Assembly (NCBI GenBank): GCA_048887165.1
Contig: JBHLJZ010000008.1
Location: 3,781-67,780 of the forward strand
From: SOKP01 sp048887165
GTDB lineage: Archaea; Asgardarchaeota; Lokiarchaeia; Sigyniarchaeales; SOKP01
Direction: 5' to 3'
Length of the DNA: 64,000 bases
A program made the translations under genes and the position numbers. Numbering within the stretch: position 1 is the first letter of the stretch; the number at the start of each line of letters is the position of its first letter. Shown in pieces: positions 34,534 through 44,164 of this stretch. The notes beneath the pieces were generated by a model. The model was not told where the DNA came from. It did no database searches and saw only the letters and a list, made by a program, of their open reading frames with translations.

Positions 34534-36024
34534 ATGTCAAAATTTAATGTAAAGTGGCCTAAAAATCCAAGAATTTTAGAAATTAATACATGGCCTTGGT
34601 TACATAGCTTATCAGAGATCCATGGACACGAAATAAAACTTGATAATATACCAGTTCAGTTGATAGATCAAGAATTAGCTTTTTTTGATGCTATATGGTT
34701 AATGGGTATATGGGAAAGAAGTCCAAAAGGAAGGGATATAGCTATAAATCATGAAGGCTTACAAGAAGAGTATCGTAAGGCCTTGAGATATTTTAATACT
34801 GAAGATGTTATTGGTTCGCCTTATTCTATTTATTATTATCATGTTGATTCTCACTACGGTCGGGCAGAGGCTTTAGAATCTTTTCGCAAAGATTTAGCAG
34901 AAAGAGACTTATTACTAATTCTTGATTATGTCCCTAATCATGTTTCAATCGATCATTTATGGACACTCGAAAAATCCGATGTATTTATTAAGGGGACTAT
35001 ACAAGATCAAATGACGAAACCTTACGAATTCTTTTCTGTGGGTAATATAGTGTACGCTCATGGTCGTGACCCTAACTTTCCTCCATGGACTGATACAGTT
35101 CAGATTAATGCTTTTTCAAAAGAAGCAAGAGAAAAGGCAATAAATACCCTTCTAAGCATTGCAAAACAGTGTGATGGTGTGAGATGCGACATGGCAATGT
35201 TGATGTTAAATGAAATTTTTGTTCGTAATTGGGGAGAAAAAGCGGGTTCAGTTCCTGAGAAAGATTTCTGGGAAGAAGTGATACCTGCTGTCAAAGAAAA
35301 GTATCCAGATTTTATATTTATTGGAGAAGTATATTGGGATATGGAATGGAAACTTATGCAACAAGGTTTTGATTATTGCTATGATAAGCGATTGTATGAA
35401 AGATTAGCTAATGAAAATGCCCAAAATATTACTGAACATCTTAAAGGAGATTTAGATTTTCAAAAAAAGTTAGTAAGATTTATTGAAAATCATGATGAAC
35501 AAAGAGCTGTCTCTGTTTTTGGAGAAGAAGCTTCAAAAGCTGCTGCAATGATCGCGTTGACTCTACCTGGTGCTAGGTTAATCTATGAGGGTCAACTACA
35601 TGGATATGAAATCAAATTACCTGTTCAACTTGGAAGAAGTCCAACCGAAGAAGGTAATATCGATATAATGGATTTTTACAATAATTTTCTAGAAATTTGG
35701 CCAGGTAGAGAATTTAGTGAAGCTAAATGGGCACTTTGTGAAGTTAAATCAGTTAGTCCCGATGATTCCTCATTTAAAAATATAATTTCATACCATTGGC
35801 ATACAGCAAATCAAGATTTATTAATTGTTGTTAATTACAGTTTGAATTCATCAAAAGCACATGTAAAAGTTAAAGGTTTAGAATATGGTCTTTCAAATTG
35901 GAATTTTTCAGATAAATTAAATAAAAAAGAATATACATATAAAGGAAAAGATTTAGATGAAAATGGACTATATGTTGCATTAGATGCTTGGAAAGGTCAT
36001 ATATTTGAAATAAAAAAGCAATAA
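34534..36024 (+). CDS. GH13 alpha-amylase-family glycoside hydrolase
   Basis: A 496-residue intracellular enzyme (no signal peptide) acting on alpha-glucans or related sugars. The four GH13 regions are visible: LLILDYVPNHVS (I), CDGVRCDMAML with the nucleophile Asp (II), FIFIGEVYWD with the acid/base Glu (III) and RFIENHDEQRAVS with the third Asp (IV). After the barrel, about from residue 390, a beta-sandwich-like C-terminal domain follows (LLIVVNYSLNSSKAHVKV). It starts at MSKFNVKWPKNPRILEINTW, a typical start of bacterial-like maltogenic GH13 proteins. It lies just before glmS (convergent). Hydrolase versus transferase cannot be decided. Confidence 0.87.
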   Translation: MSKFNVKWPKNPRILEINTWPWLHSLSEIHGHEIKLDNIPVQLIDQELAFFDAIWLMGIWERSPKGRDIAINHEGLQEEYRKALRYFNTEDVIGSPYSIYYYHVDSHYGRAEALESFRKDLAERDLLLILDYVPNHVSIDHLWTLEKSDVFIKGTIQDQMTKPYEFFSVGNIVYAHGRDPNFPPWTDTVQINAFSKEAREKAINTLLSIAKQCDGVRCDMAMLMLNEIFVRNWGEKAGSVPEKDFWEEVIPAVKEKYPDFIFIGEVYWDMEWKLMQQGFDYCYDKRLYERLANENAQNITEHLKGDLDFQKKLVRFIENHDEQRAVSVFGEEASKAAAMIALTLPGARLIYEGQLHGYEIKLPVQLGRSPTEEGNIDIMDFYNNFLEIWPGREFSEAKWALCEVKSVSPDDSSFKNIISYHWHTANQDLLIVVNYSLNSSKAHVKVKGLEYGLSNWNFSDKLNKKEYTYKGKDLDENGLYVALDAWKGHIFEIKKQ

Positions 36025-36033
36025 TTTCCCTTA

Positions 36034-37890
36034 TTAATGTACTGTAACTGTTTTCGCTAAATTTAAAGGTTGATCGGGATCTAAATTATGTTTTAAAGCA
36101 GCATAATAGGAAAGCAACTGTAATGCTGAGATGAATGTTATTGGACTGAAAATAGTGTGATATTTATCTGAAGGTTGAGGAATTCTTATTGTTATATCAC
36201 TTAAATTGGTAATAACCTCATCACTCTCTACTACAACAGAAATTATTTTTCCTCCTCTTGCTTTAAATTCCATTACATTCCCGACTAATCTTTGATAAGT
36301 TTCGTCTGGGGGTGCAATAAAAATAATGGGAAATCCTTCTCTCACTAAAGAGATTGGTCCATGTTTAGCATGTGCAGCTGAATAGCCTTCAATAAAACGA
36401 CACGCAACTTCTTTTAGTTTTAAACCCCCCTCCTTCGCAGTTGCTATTGAAACTCCACGAGCTAGGTAAAAGAAATTATGACTTTTATCTAAATTATCAA
36501 CAATAGTTTTTATTAGATTAACGTTATTTTCTAAAAACTCTTCAATAATATCTGGTGTTGATTGTAATGCCTGAAAATATTTATCTATTTCTTCTTTAGA
36601 TCTCATCTTTCTCAATTTTGCTATTTCAAGGGCAATTAATGCTAATGTTAAGACTTGTGTACAATAAGTCTTTGTAGCAGCAACACCTATTTCTGGCCCT
36701 GCTTGGGTCACAATTACGTGATCTGAATAACGAGTAAGTGTTGATCCTACAACATTGGTGATACAGAGAACAGAAACTTTATTTTTTAGTTTATCTTTTG
36801 CCCATCTTATTGCTTCAATAGTATCGACAGTCTCACCAGATTGAGAGATAGCAATAATAACTGAATCTTCATGTAATGCACTCCCGAGTTGAGTTTGAAA
36901 TTCAGAACATTCAATTGCTTGAATATATTTATCGAGAAATTTAGTGATAATAAATTTTCCTGCTAATGAAGCATAAAATGAAGTACCAGCAGCAGTTATG
37001 TAGATGTTCTTTGCAGACCATAATATCCTTGCAAACTCTCTTAGTACTTCTTTAGATATTTTCATAGTGCGCCTCATTGCACTTGGTTCTTCGTAAATCT
37101 CTTTTAACATAAAATGTTCAAATCCACCTTTCTCTGCGGCATCAATACTCCAATCTATTTGTTGGATTTCTTTTTCTTTTGGTATAGTGCAATTATTAAG
37201 ATCAAAAAATTCGATACTTCCAGGATGCAATATCGCCATTTCATCATCATCTAATATAAAACATTTTCGAGTATATGGCAAAAAAGCGGGAATGTCAGAG
37301 GCGCAATAACTTGATTTACCCTCTTCTATTCCAATTACGATAGGAGATTCTTTTCTTACAGCAATTATCATATTTGGATAATCAGCATGACAAATTGCTA
37401 CTCCATATGCTCCCTTACATTGATTTATAGCCTCTGCAACCGCTTCTTTAAAAAGTAAACCCTTTTTCATATAATCTTCTATTAAATGAGGAATAATCTC
37501 TGTGTCAGTATCAGATCTAAAAATATGACCCTTTGAGAGTAAAATTTCTTTTAGTTCAATGAAATTTTCAAGAATACCATTATGAATTACTGCAATTTTA
37601 TCCGAGCAATCTAGATGAGGATGACTATTAATTTTTGTTGGAGCACCATGTGTGGCCCATCTAGTATGGGCTAGTGCAATTTTTGCTCCATTAGGAAATT
37701 CATCTAATCTAATTTTTTTATGAATTTCATCAATTTTTCCAGCATCCTTTTTAATATACAATTGTGAATTGTATTGTGTAACGATACCGCAAGAATCATA
37801 TCCACGATATTCTAGTCTTTTTATTCCTTCTAAAGCAATTTTTCCAACTGAAATTTCTTGATTTGTAACTATTCCAAAGATACCACACAA
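36034..37890 (-). CDS. glmS: Glutamine-fructose-6-phosphate aminotransferase (isomerizing)
   Basis: Makes glucosamine-6-phosphate from fructose-6-phosphate and glutamine, the entry to amino-sugar and UDP-GlcNAc synthesis. The 618 residues have the N-terminal Ntn amidotransferase with the catalytic Cys right after the initiator (M-CGIFGIV), HTRWATHGAPTKINSHPH and HNGILENF, then two SIS domains (AAGTSFYASLAGKF, ISQSGETVDTIEAI, LKEVACRFIEGYSAAHAKHGP). It ends LAKTVTVH, as expected. The start is TTG at 37890. Length is normal. It is divergent from a SIS paralogue and near glmM. Confidence 0.96.
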   Translation of the reverse strand: MCGIFGIVTNQEISVGKIALEGIKRLEYRGYDSCGIVTQYNSQLYIKKDAGKIDEIHKKIRLDEFPNGAKIALAHTRWATHGAPTKINSHPHLDCSDKIAVIHNGILENFIELKEILLSKGHIFRSDTDTEIIPHLIEDYMKKGLLFKEAVAEAINQCKGAYGVAICHADYPNMIIAVRKESPIVIGIEEGKSSYCASDIPAFLPYTRKCFILDDDEMAILHPGSIEFFDLNNCTIPKEKEIQQIDWSIDAAEKGGFEHFMLKEIYEEPSAMRRTMKISKEVLREFARILWSAKNIYITAAGTSFYASLAGKFIITKFLDKYIQAIECSEFQTQLGSALHEDSVIIAISQSGETVDTIEAIRWAKDKLKNKVSVLCITNVVGSTLTRYSDHVIVTQAGPEIGVAATKTYCTQVLTLALIALEIAKLRKMRSKEEIDKYFQALQSTPDIIEEFLENNVNLIKTIVDNLDKSHNFFYLARGVSIATAKEGGLKLKEVACRFIEGYSAAHAKHGPISLVREGFPIIFIAPPDETYQRLVGNVMEFKARGGKIISVVVESDEVITNLSDITIRIPQPSDKYHTIFSPITFISALQLLSYYAALKHNLDPDQPLNLAKTVTVH

Positions 37891-38124
37891 TGGCCTGGTT
37901 CACTCAAAAGATTGGTTTATTTTTTTATTATTTATTCTATAGTTTAACTAATTTCAAACCTTTATTAAAATTTTGAAATTTATTTTAATTTGTATTAATT
38001 TAATGTAAATAAATTAAAAAATAATGATATGTGATCTAAATTTATCTTAAAATTATTCAAAAAGTATCTTTAAGTATAAATTATATTCATACTACCTATA
38101 ATCAATTCAAAAAATATCCTTAAT

Positions 38125-39249
38125 GTGAGAATAGATTTGAATCAAAATCAAGAAAGTGAAAATAACAAGGTATTAGGTGAATTTACTCAAAAAGAAATAT
38201 TTGATATACCAAATGCTTTAAAGAGAGTTACAAGGCAAAAAGAATTAGTTAATAAAATAGCAAGAGAGCTCGTAAGAAGAGAAACAAAACATATTTTTCT
38301 AATTGGAGCAGGGAGTTCTTATCATGCTGGATTCGCTATGTCTTATATGTTTAATAAACTGACAAATATTCCCACATTCACAGAATTCTCAATGGAATTT
38401 CAATTCTTAGTAAAACCTATACTTAATAAAAAGGATTGCGTCATTGGGTTGTCTCAAAGCGGAGAAACTAAAGATACTATTGAATCTACTAAAATTGCTA
38501 ATGATATTGGTTGTATGACGATAGGAGTCACAAATAATTTGCATTCTGAATTAGCAATAATTTGTGATTTCAATATAAGTCTGGAATGTGAAGAAGAAAA
38601 GTCTGTATTAGCTACAAAAACTTATGTATCAGAATTAGCTATATTAGCTATGCTTTCTCTTGAGATTGGAAGAGAAAATAAATCAATATCAAATGAAGAT
38701 TATAATAGGATCTGGGTTGAGTTGATAAGGATCCCTGACCGAATTTATTCGGTATTACCAATATTACATGAAAGAATTAAGGAATATTCACAGTATTTTA
38801 AATTTGCTAAATTCTGTTTTATTCTTGGAAGTGGTCCTGACTATGCAACAGCAATGGAAGCAGCTTTAAAATTGAAGGAAGGAGCAAGAATATATGGACA
38901 AGCTTATTCTACAGCAGAATTTCCTCATGGTCCAATTACGTTAGCAGATTCAAATACTTGTATTTTAGCAATTATACCCCATGAAAAGGATAAAAGAAAA
39001 GATAATTTATTAAATCTTTTAAAAAGGATTAAAGAAAGGAAAGCAACAATATTTGGAGTGTATGAATCGATAGAAAATGAAGAAAAACCAGAATCTATTG
39101 ATTACGGAATCCAAGTTCCAAATACTCTAAATGATCTACAACCTTTAATCATGATATTAGCAATTCAACTTTTAACCTTAGAAGTATCACGAATTAATGG
39201 AATTAATTGTGATACTCCAAAGTTCTTATCAAAAGTGTCAGGAATATAG
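38125..39249 (+). CDS. SIS-domain sugar-phosphate isomerase/deaminase related to GlmS
   Basis: A 374-residue protein equal to the isomerase half of GlmS without the glutaminase domain. Two SIS domains are clear: FLIGAGSSYHAGFAMSYM and IGLSQSGETKDTIEST in the first, LGSGPDYATAMEAALKLKEG and AEFPHGPITL in the second. Such proteins act as glucosamine-6-phosphate deaminases (the GlmD/AgaS types) or deglycases. The GTG start follows no obvious ribosome binding site and may be leaderless. Its position between glmS and glmM suggests it balances the GlcN-6-P pool (inference). Confidence 0.82.
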   Translation: MRIDLNQNQESENNKVLGEFTQKEIFDIPNALKRVTRQKELVNKIARELVRRETKHIFLIGAGSSYHAGFAMSYMFNKLTNIPTFTEFSMEFQFLVKPILNKKDCVIGLSQSGETKDTIESTKIANDIGCMTIGVTNNLHSELAIICDFNISLECEEEKSVLATKTYVSELAILAMLSLEIGRENKSISNEDYNRIWVELIRIPDRIYSVLPILHERIKEYSQYFKFAKFCFILGSGPDYATAMEAALKLKEGARIYGQAYSTAEFPHGPITLADSNTCILAIIPHEKDKRKDNLLNLLKRIKERKATIFGVYESIENEEKPESIDYGIQVPNTLNDLQPLIMILAIQLLTLEVSRINGINCDTPKFLSKVSGI

Positions 39250-39257
39250 ACTTAATG

Positions 39258-40682
39258 TTATATTAAATTTAATTCTTTCATATTTTCTAATGCTAAAGAA
39301 TTAATATTTTTTGTAGATTCTAGATCTACGTTAGATTCTCCAGAGATTCTAAGGTATGGACTGGTTCCAGATCTTCGAATAAGAATCCAACCGTCTTCAT
39401 AATCGAACCGACATCCATCCATTCTATTTATATTTTTGACTTTTTTTTGTAAAATATCAAAAGTATTTTTCATTTTTTCAATGATTTTTTCATTAATTTC
39501 ATCTGTGAAAGGAACATCTTTTTTCAATTTAAATTTGTCAGCATAATATGGGTAATTTGGGATATCTTTAAGTAATACTTTCAAACTTTTTTCTTCATTG
39601 ACTATCATCTGTAATATTTTTGCAATTGTTACTATAGAATCAGGTCCATAGTGTACATCTGGCCAAATATATGTTCCTGAAGTTTCGCCCCCCAAAAAAC
39701 CTCCAAGTTCTTTTAAAGCAATAGCAACTTTAATATCTCCTACTTCAGTTCTTATAACTTCACAACCTAGCGGATTCAACACATCCTCAATTAAGCTAGA
39801 AGAATTAATAGGGGTAACTACTTTCAAATTATCTTTAGGAATTTTATCCTTGGACTTTTGAATAAAATATTTTGCCATTAGAGCAAGCAATCTAATGGGA
39901 TCAATTATCTCGCCATCTTCGTCTAAAAAAATAACTCTATCGGCATCTCCATCAAGAGCTATACCGATATCTTCTTGAGAAGAAGTTTTTAAAAAATTAG
40001 ATATTTGGATTAAATTTTCTTTACTTGGTTCAGAAAGACGGCCGGGAAATCTTCCATCCATTTGAGCATTAATAGATACAATATTGATATTATATTTACT
40101 TAACAATTTTGGAACAATTTCACATCCAGAACCATTTCCAGGGTCTACGATCACGTTTAATTTACTTCCATCAAAATTAATATGCTCCGTTATAACTCTT
40201 ATATGAATATCGTTGATATCATTGATATGAGTAACTTTACCAATTTGATGCCACTCTATTTGAGCAAAAGATTTTTCATTATAGATTCTTTCAATCTCTT
40301 CTTCCTGATTTGGTGAAAATCCTACTCCAGATGTATTCCATAATTTTAGTCCAATATATTCTGGAGTATTGTGACTTGCAGTTATCATTACAGATGCATC
40401 AGCATTTAGATGCTTTGATGACATTGCTAATGTTGGTGTTGTTACTATTCCGAGAGTTTTTATAGTGCAACCAGTACTAACCAAGCCTGATATCAGAGCA
40501 TACTCAATGGGTAATGCAGAAGTTCGAATATCTTTTCCTATTACTACCGATCCTCCATTTAAGTAAGTGCCTAACGCTAATCCTACTTCTAAAGCCATTT
40601 GAGGAGTAAACATGATGTCTGATTCAGAATAATTCTGAAAAATCCGTCTAATTCCTGAAGTACCAAAAATATTAATTGTCAT
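39258..40682 (-). CDS. glmM: Phosphoglucosamine mutase/phosphomannomutase family protein
   Basis: Alpha-phosphohexomutase of 474 residues. It has the catalytic serine loop TASHNTPEYIGLKLWN, metal-binding DGDADR, the sugar-recognition GGETSGTYIWPDVHYGPD and the phosphate-binding RRSGTSPYLRISGE. The G-E-T-S-G form is usual for phosphoglucosamine mutases and archaeal phosphomannomutases. Given glmS and a SIS deaminase next to it, GlcN-6-P to GlcN-1-P conversion is likely; archaeal members are often broad in specificity. It is convergent with the SIS gene. Confidence 0.85.
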   Translation of the reverse strand: MTINIFGTSGIRRIFQNYSESDIMFTPQMALEVGLALGTYLNGGSVVIGKDIRTSALPIEYALISGLVSTGCTIKTLGIVTTPTLAMSSKHLNADASVMITASHNTPEYIGLKLWNTSGVGFSPNQEEEIERIYNEKSFAQIEWHQIGKVTHINDINDIHIRVITEHINFDGSKLNVIVDPGNGSGCEIVPKLLSKYNINIVSINAQMDGRFPGRLSEPSKENLIQISNFLKTSSQEDIGIALDGDADRVIFLDEDGEIIDPIRLLALMAKYFIQKSKDKIPKDNLKVVTPINSSSLIEDVLNPLGCEVIRTEVGDIKVAIALKELGGFLGGETSGTYIWPDVHYGPDSIVTIAKILQMIVNEEKSLKVLLKDIPNYPYYADKFKLKKDVPFTDEINEKIIEKMKNTFDILQKKVKNINRMDGCRFDYEDGWILIRRSGTSPYLRISGESNVDLESTKNINSLALENMKELNLI

Positions 40683-40984
40683 TTTAATACTACTAAAATA
40701 AGTTAATAGAAAAAATCTTTTAATTGCTGATGTAGAATAAAATTATTCATCCATATTAAATTTATTTTAGCTTTAATTGTAAATTGCGGCTATATATATA
40801 TTTTATAATCAAAATTAAAGTAATTGATTTTTCATAAAAATGCAAAAAGCATTAACTAAAATATTTCCTAGTTTTTATTGAGGCTTTTTTTTTAGAAGGG
40901 TAAAATATTAATTTTTTCGGTCTTTTTCTATACTATAAGTAGTAGTTTAAAATCTATTAAAATAAAGCTTAATATTGAATTTTA
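40683..40984. other. 302-base region between divergent genes
   Basis: Lies between glmM (minus) and a plus-strand gene. No coding frame is apparent. A tatatatata run at 40791-40800 could be a TATA element for either direction; a T-rich stretch follows at about 40887. Nothing else is recognised. Confidence 0.4.
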
Positions 40985-42463
40985 ATGATTCTTCAAGGTC
41001 TTTTCAACATCTTAAGTTTATATCTTAATGAAATTGATTTATTTTATAATACTATTGACCAATACTTCAGAGATAAAATCACAACCCAATTTAATAGTAT
41101 AAGTATAAATGAAGAGAATTTAAGTAATAATCTAAATAAATTACTTGAGTTTTGTAGTAATGAGTTAATACTGATCGGATTTGATAAAGAAGAAATCAGT
41201 AACAAACTTTTAGATCCCTTTCTCGAATTGAGTAAGGAGGATAAATTAAGAATCACTTCCGTCATTGAATTATATAACAAAAAAGTAATTCCTTTAGTTT
41301 ATGAGATTTTTTTAGAGAAATTAGTAGATTATTTGGTTGATGTCAAAGTAGCACCTTTAATGTTAGAGTTAAAATCAAAAGGATTCCTGAATTTAGAATT
41401 TATTATTGAGTTAAGAACTTTTAAATCTTTACTTGATAATAATCCAGAAAAGAAAGAGAATCTCAAAAAATACGTTCAAATAAGGGAAAATATAATTAAA
41501 AAATTTTGTGAAAATAAGGATAAAATAGAAAGTTTAGAAGATTTAAAAGATCCAAAGGATAAATTACAACTTTTATATTTAATACATCGAACTATTAAAT
41601 TCTTAAATTTTGAGATAATTTTTGATTTTTCTCATATTAAAGATTACTTAGCTAATAACTTAGATGAGTGGTTATTTACTATCCCTCTAGTAACCCTGAA
41701 AAACCCTGATCTTTATTATTGTGGACTATATCTGGCTAAACATTTAAACGTAGAACTAGACAAGAAAAAAATTTTAAATTTTTTGTTAAATCTTTTTGAG
41801 GAGGGGACTGATGAATTTGAAGCGCCTCTTATCGAAGCAACAGATGGATTATACTACTATCTAAAATCTACAGAATTGGTTAAATTATGGTTAAAAGATG
41901 TTCAAGTGCATAGATTGATTGATACAGAATCAAAATTTTTTGAATCTTCCTATTTAAAAAATTTAGAAACGTCTCAATTGGTTGTGATATTAAAAATATT
42001 TAACCTTCTTAAAGTTAAAAAAGACGAGAATAAAATTAATGCCATAATTGATGAATTAGAATACAGAATAACTCCTGAAGGAATAAAACAGTATCGAGAT
42101 GGATTCATCTCTTCAGAAGCTACGTATTACATATTATTTGCGAATTATATGAGAAATAGTTTGGATAAATTAAAAGATCATAATTTATTAGATGGAATTG
42201 TTTCTCGTATATATCGCAATATAGAAATTCTTGATTTTTCAGCAGATATGAACTATGATTTACTTTCCGAGATATTTTATTCATTTGAGAGTTTAAAGTT
42301 ATTCAATTGTATAGAAACAAAACAAATGATTATTCATCTCGCTAAATACTTATTTCCTCCAGAAGTTGTAGATAAAATTACACAGGGAAAAGAGATAGTA
42401 GAATCAAAAGCTAGATTTCGACACTTAAAAGTGAACAAGATTACGGGAGAAACAATATATTAA
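40985..42463 (+). CDS. Large helical protein, possibly an alpha/alpha-toroid (prenyltransferase-like) fold
   Basis: A 492-residue soluble, helix-rich protein with no membrane segment. I do not recognise it with confidence. Around residues 345-460, ELEYRITPEGIKQYRDGFISSEATYYILFANYM and the following LLSEIFYSFESLKLFNC resemble the repeated helix pairs of prenyltransferase or terpene-cyclase toroids, where each repeat has a Y/F-rich ST-YY-L helix. A zinc-binding D-x-C and H of protein prenyltransferases are not clearly present, so enzymatic activity is doubtful. HEAT-like repeats are the alternative reading. No linked genes indicate a pathway. Confidence 0.5.
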   Translation: MILQGLFNILSLYLNEIDLFYNTIDQYFRDKITTQFNSISINEENLSNNLNKLLEFCSNELILIGFDKEEISNKLLDPFLELSKEDKLRITSVIELYNKKVIPLVYEIFLEKLVDYLVDVKVAPLMLELKSKGFLNLEFIIELRTFKSLLDNNPEKKENLKKYVQIRENIIKKFCENKDKIESLEDLKDPKDKLQLLYLIHRTIKFLNFEIIFDFSHIKDYLANNLDEWLFTIPLVTLKNPDLYYCGLYLAKHLNVELDKKKILNFLLNLFEEGTDEFEAPLIEATDGLYYYLKSTELVKLWLKDVQVHRLIDTESKFFESSYLKNLETSQLVVILKIFNLLKVKKDENKINAIIDELEYRITPEGIKQYRDGFISSEATYYILFANYMRNSLDKLKDHNLLDGIVSRIYRNIEILDFSADMNYDLLSEIFYSFESLKLFNCIETKQMIIHLAKYLFPPEVVDKITQGKEIVESKARFRHLKVNKITGETIY

Positions 42464-42676
42464 ATCTTTTTTTTAAATAATAAATTTTAATTTTGTTCAC
42501 GTCATTTTACTTATTTATTCTTTAAAATATTCTATTTATTGCTTATAAAGATGCGATTTATCGTAATTAGTTAAGAATTCAAATCTAAATTTAAAGAATT
42601 TCATTTTTAATTTAAAAAGTAGTAATTTTAAATTGAATAATTTCATTTTACTTAGATAATATAGTAAATTAGGTAA

Positions 42677-44164
42677 TTGATATTTATGGATTTGAAAGAT
42701 TTTGAATTAATATATAAGGAAAATCATATAAAGATTAAAGATAAAGATAAAATTAAATCTAAATTGCGGAATATATTAGGAGAGTCTAATTTTTCAGACA
42801 AATCGATTGATTTACTAGCTTATTCGAAAGATGGGACTATTATAGGGCATAATTGGACATTAGAGGGAAAGATTGCTGGACTACCCGATTATATTGTTTG
42901 GCCTGAAACTAAAGAGCAAATATGCCAAATTCTGAAAATGGTAAATCAAGAGAAAATTCCTGTCATTCCATATGGAGAAGGATCAGGTGTTGTTGGTGGA
43001 GCAATTCCAGTTCGAGGCGGCATTATTATAGACATGAAAAAATTTAACAAAATACTTAACATTAATGAAAAAGATTTGACAGTAACTGTAGAAGCAGGAA
43101 TTAATGGGATGAATTTAGAACGAATATTAAATGCCAATGGTTATACCTTAGGACACACACCCCAATCATCATATTTTTCTTCAGTCGGAGGGTGGATAGC
43201 TCATAAAGCTGCTGGGCAATTCTCAACCAAATATGGAAAAATCGAAGATATTGTCCTTGGAATGGAAATAATAATACCAAAAGGGGAAGTTATAAAATTT
43301 AAACCCATCGTAAGGAATGCTACTGGTCCTCAATTAAATAAACTATTTATAGGTAATGAAGGAACATTAGGTATTGTAACAAAAGCTACATTAAGAATCT
43401 GGCCTTATCCAGAAGATAGGGCTCTTATATCTTACGCCTTTTCCACCTTTGAAGATGCATTAGAAGCAGTAAGACTAATCCTACGAGAACAACTATATCC
43501 TGCTGTAATTAGAATTTATGATAAAGATGAAACTAGACGGCATTTTCCCCATATTGAAAATGCTAATGAAAAGGTTATGGTTATTTTCGTATGTGAAGGC
43601 AATAAAGAATTAGTTCAGTTGGAAGAAAGTATCACTAGACGAGAATGTGTAAAAATTGGAGGGATAAATTGTGGAGAAGAACCAGTTGAGCATTGGTTTG
43701 AGACCCGATTTAATGTTACAGAAACAAGTTCAAGTCCACAATATAATATAACGGTTGATACCATTGAAATAGCAGTATCTTGGGAAAATGCTGCTAATAT
43801 ATACCATAATGTGTTAGACAAAGTAAAAGCTATAAAAGGAATCATCTTATTTACTGCTCATGTTTCACACTTTTATCCAAATGGTGTAGGAATGTACTTT
43901 TCATTTGGTGGAGTTGCAATGGAAGAAACCTCTAATTTTGAATTCTATCAAAAAGTTTGGAATACAACAATAAAAGCAGTATTAGAATTAGGAGGTTCTA
44001 TTGCCCACCACCATGGTATTGGCATCAATCGATCAAATTGGATGGACTACGAATGGGGAAAGGGTATGGAATTATTAAGAGATATTAAGAAAATCCTTGA
44101 TCCTAACTACATTTTTAATCCAGGTAAGATATTTGAAAGCATTTGGAAAGGAGGGAAAAATTAA
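42677..44164 (+). CDS. FAD-binding oxidoreductase (alkyl-DHAP synthase/glycolate oxidase-like)
   Basis: A 495-residue flavoprotein of the PCMH (FAD_binding_4) family. The FAD domain shows IPVIPYGEGSGVVGGAIP and the C-terminal part SIAHHHGIGINRSNWMD, which contains the HHHG motif seen in alkyldihydroxyacetonephosphate synthases. GHTPQSSYFSSVGGWIAHKAAG also matches that subgroup. ATG at 42686 is a likely start; TTG at 42677 is the upstream alternative. It is followed directly by an iron-sulfur partner gene and a sugar/glycerol-type kinase, which points to oxidation of a hydroxyacid or glycerol phosphate rather than ether-lipid synthesis, though the latter family similarity is worth noting. Confidence 0.82.
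   Translation: MIFMDLKDFELIYKENHIKIKDKDKIKSKLRNILGESNFSDKSIDLLAYSKDGTIIGHNWTLEGKIAGLPDYIVWPETKEQICQILKMVNQEKIPVIPYGEGSGVVGGAIPVRGGIIIDMKKFNKILNINEKDLTVTVEAGINGMNLERILNANGYTLGHTPQSSYFSSVGGWIAHKAAGQFSTKYGKIEDIVLGMEIIIPKGEVIKFKPIVRNATGPQLNKLFIGNEGTLGIVTKATLRIWPYPEDRALISYAFSTFEDALEAVRLILREQLYPAVIRIYDKDETRRHFPHIENANEKVMVIFVCEGNKELVQLEESITRRECVKIGGINCGEEPVEHWFETRFNVTETSSSPQYNITVDTIEIAVSWENAANIYHNVLDKVKAIKGIILFTAHVSHFYPNGVGMYFSFGGVAMEETSNFEFYQKVWNTTIKAVLELGGSIAHHHGIGINRSNWMDYEWGKGMELLRDIKKILDPNYIFNPGKIFESIWKGGKN
44150..44154 (+). promoter_or_regulatory. Ribosome binding site GGAGG that decides a TTG start
   Basis: GGAGG inside the end of the flavin oxidase gene lies 10 bases before the TTG of the Fe-S protein gene, supporting TTG as the initiator and translational coupling of the two. 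Confidence 0.65.

Noticed and set aside
40791..40800. TATATATATA as a microsatellite or attachment site
   Set aside because: A short dinucleotide run in AT-rich intergenic DNA, better read as a possible promoter element.
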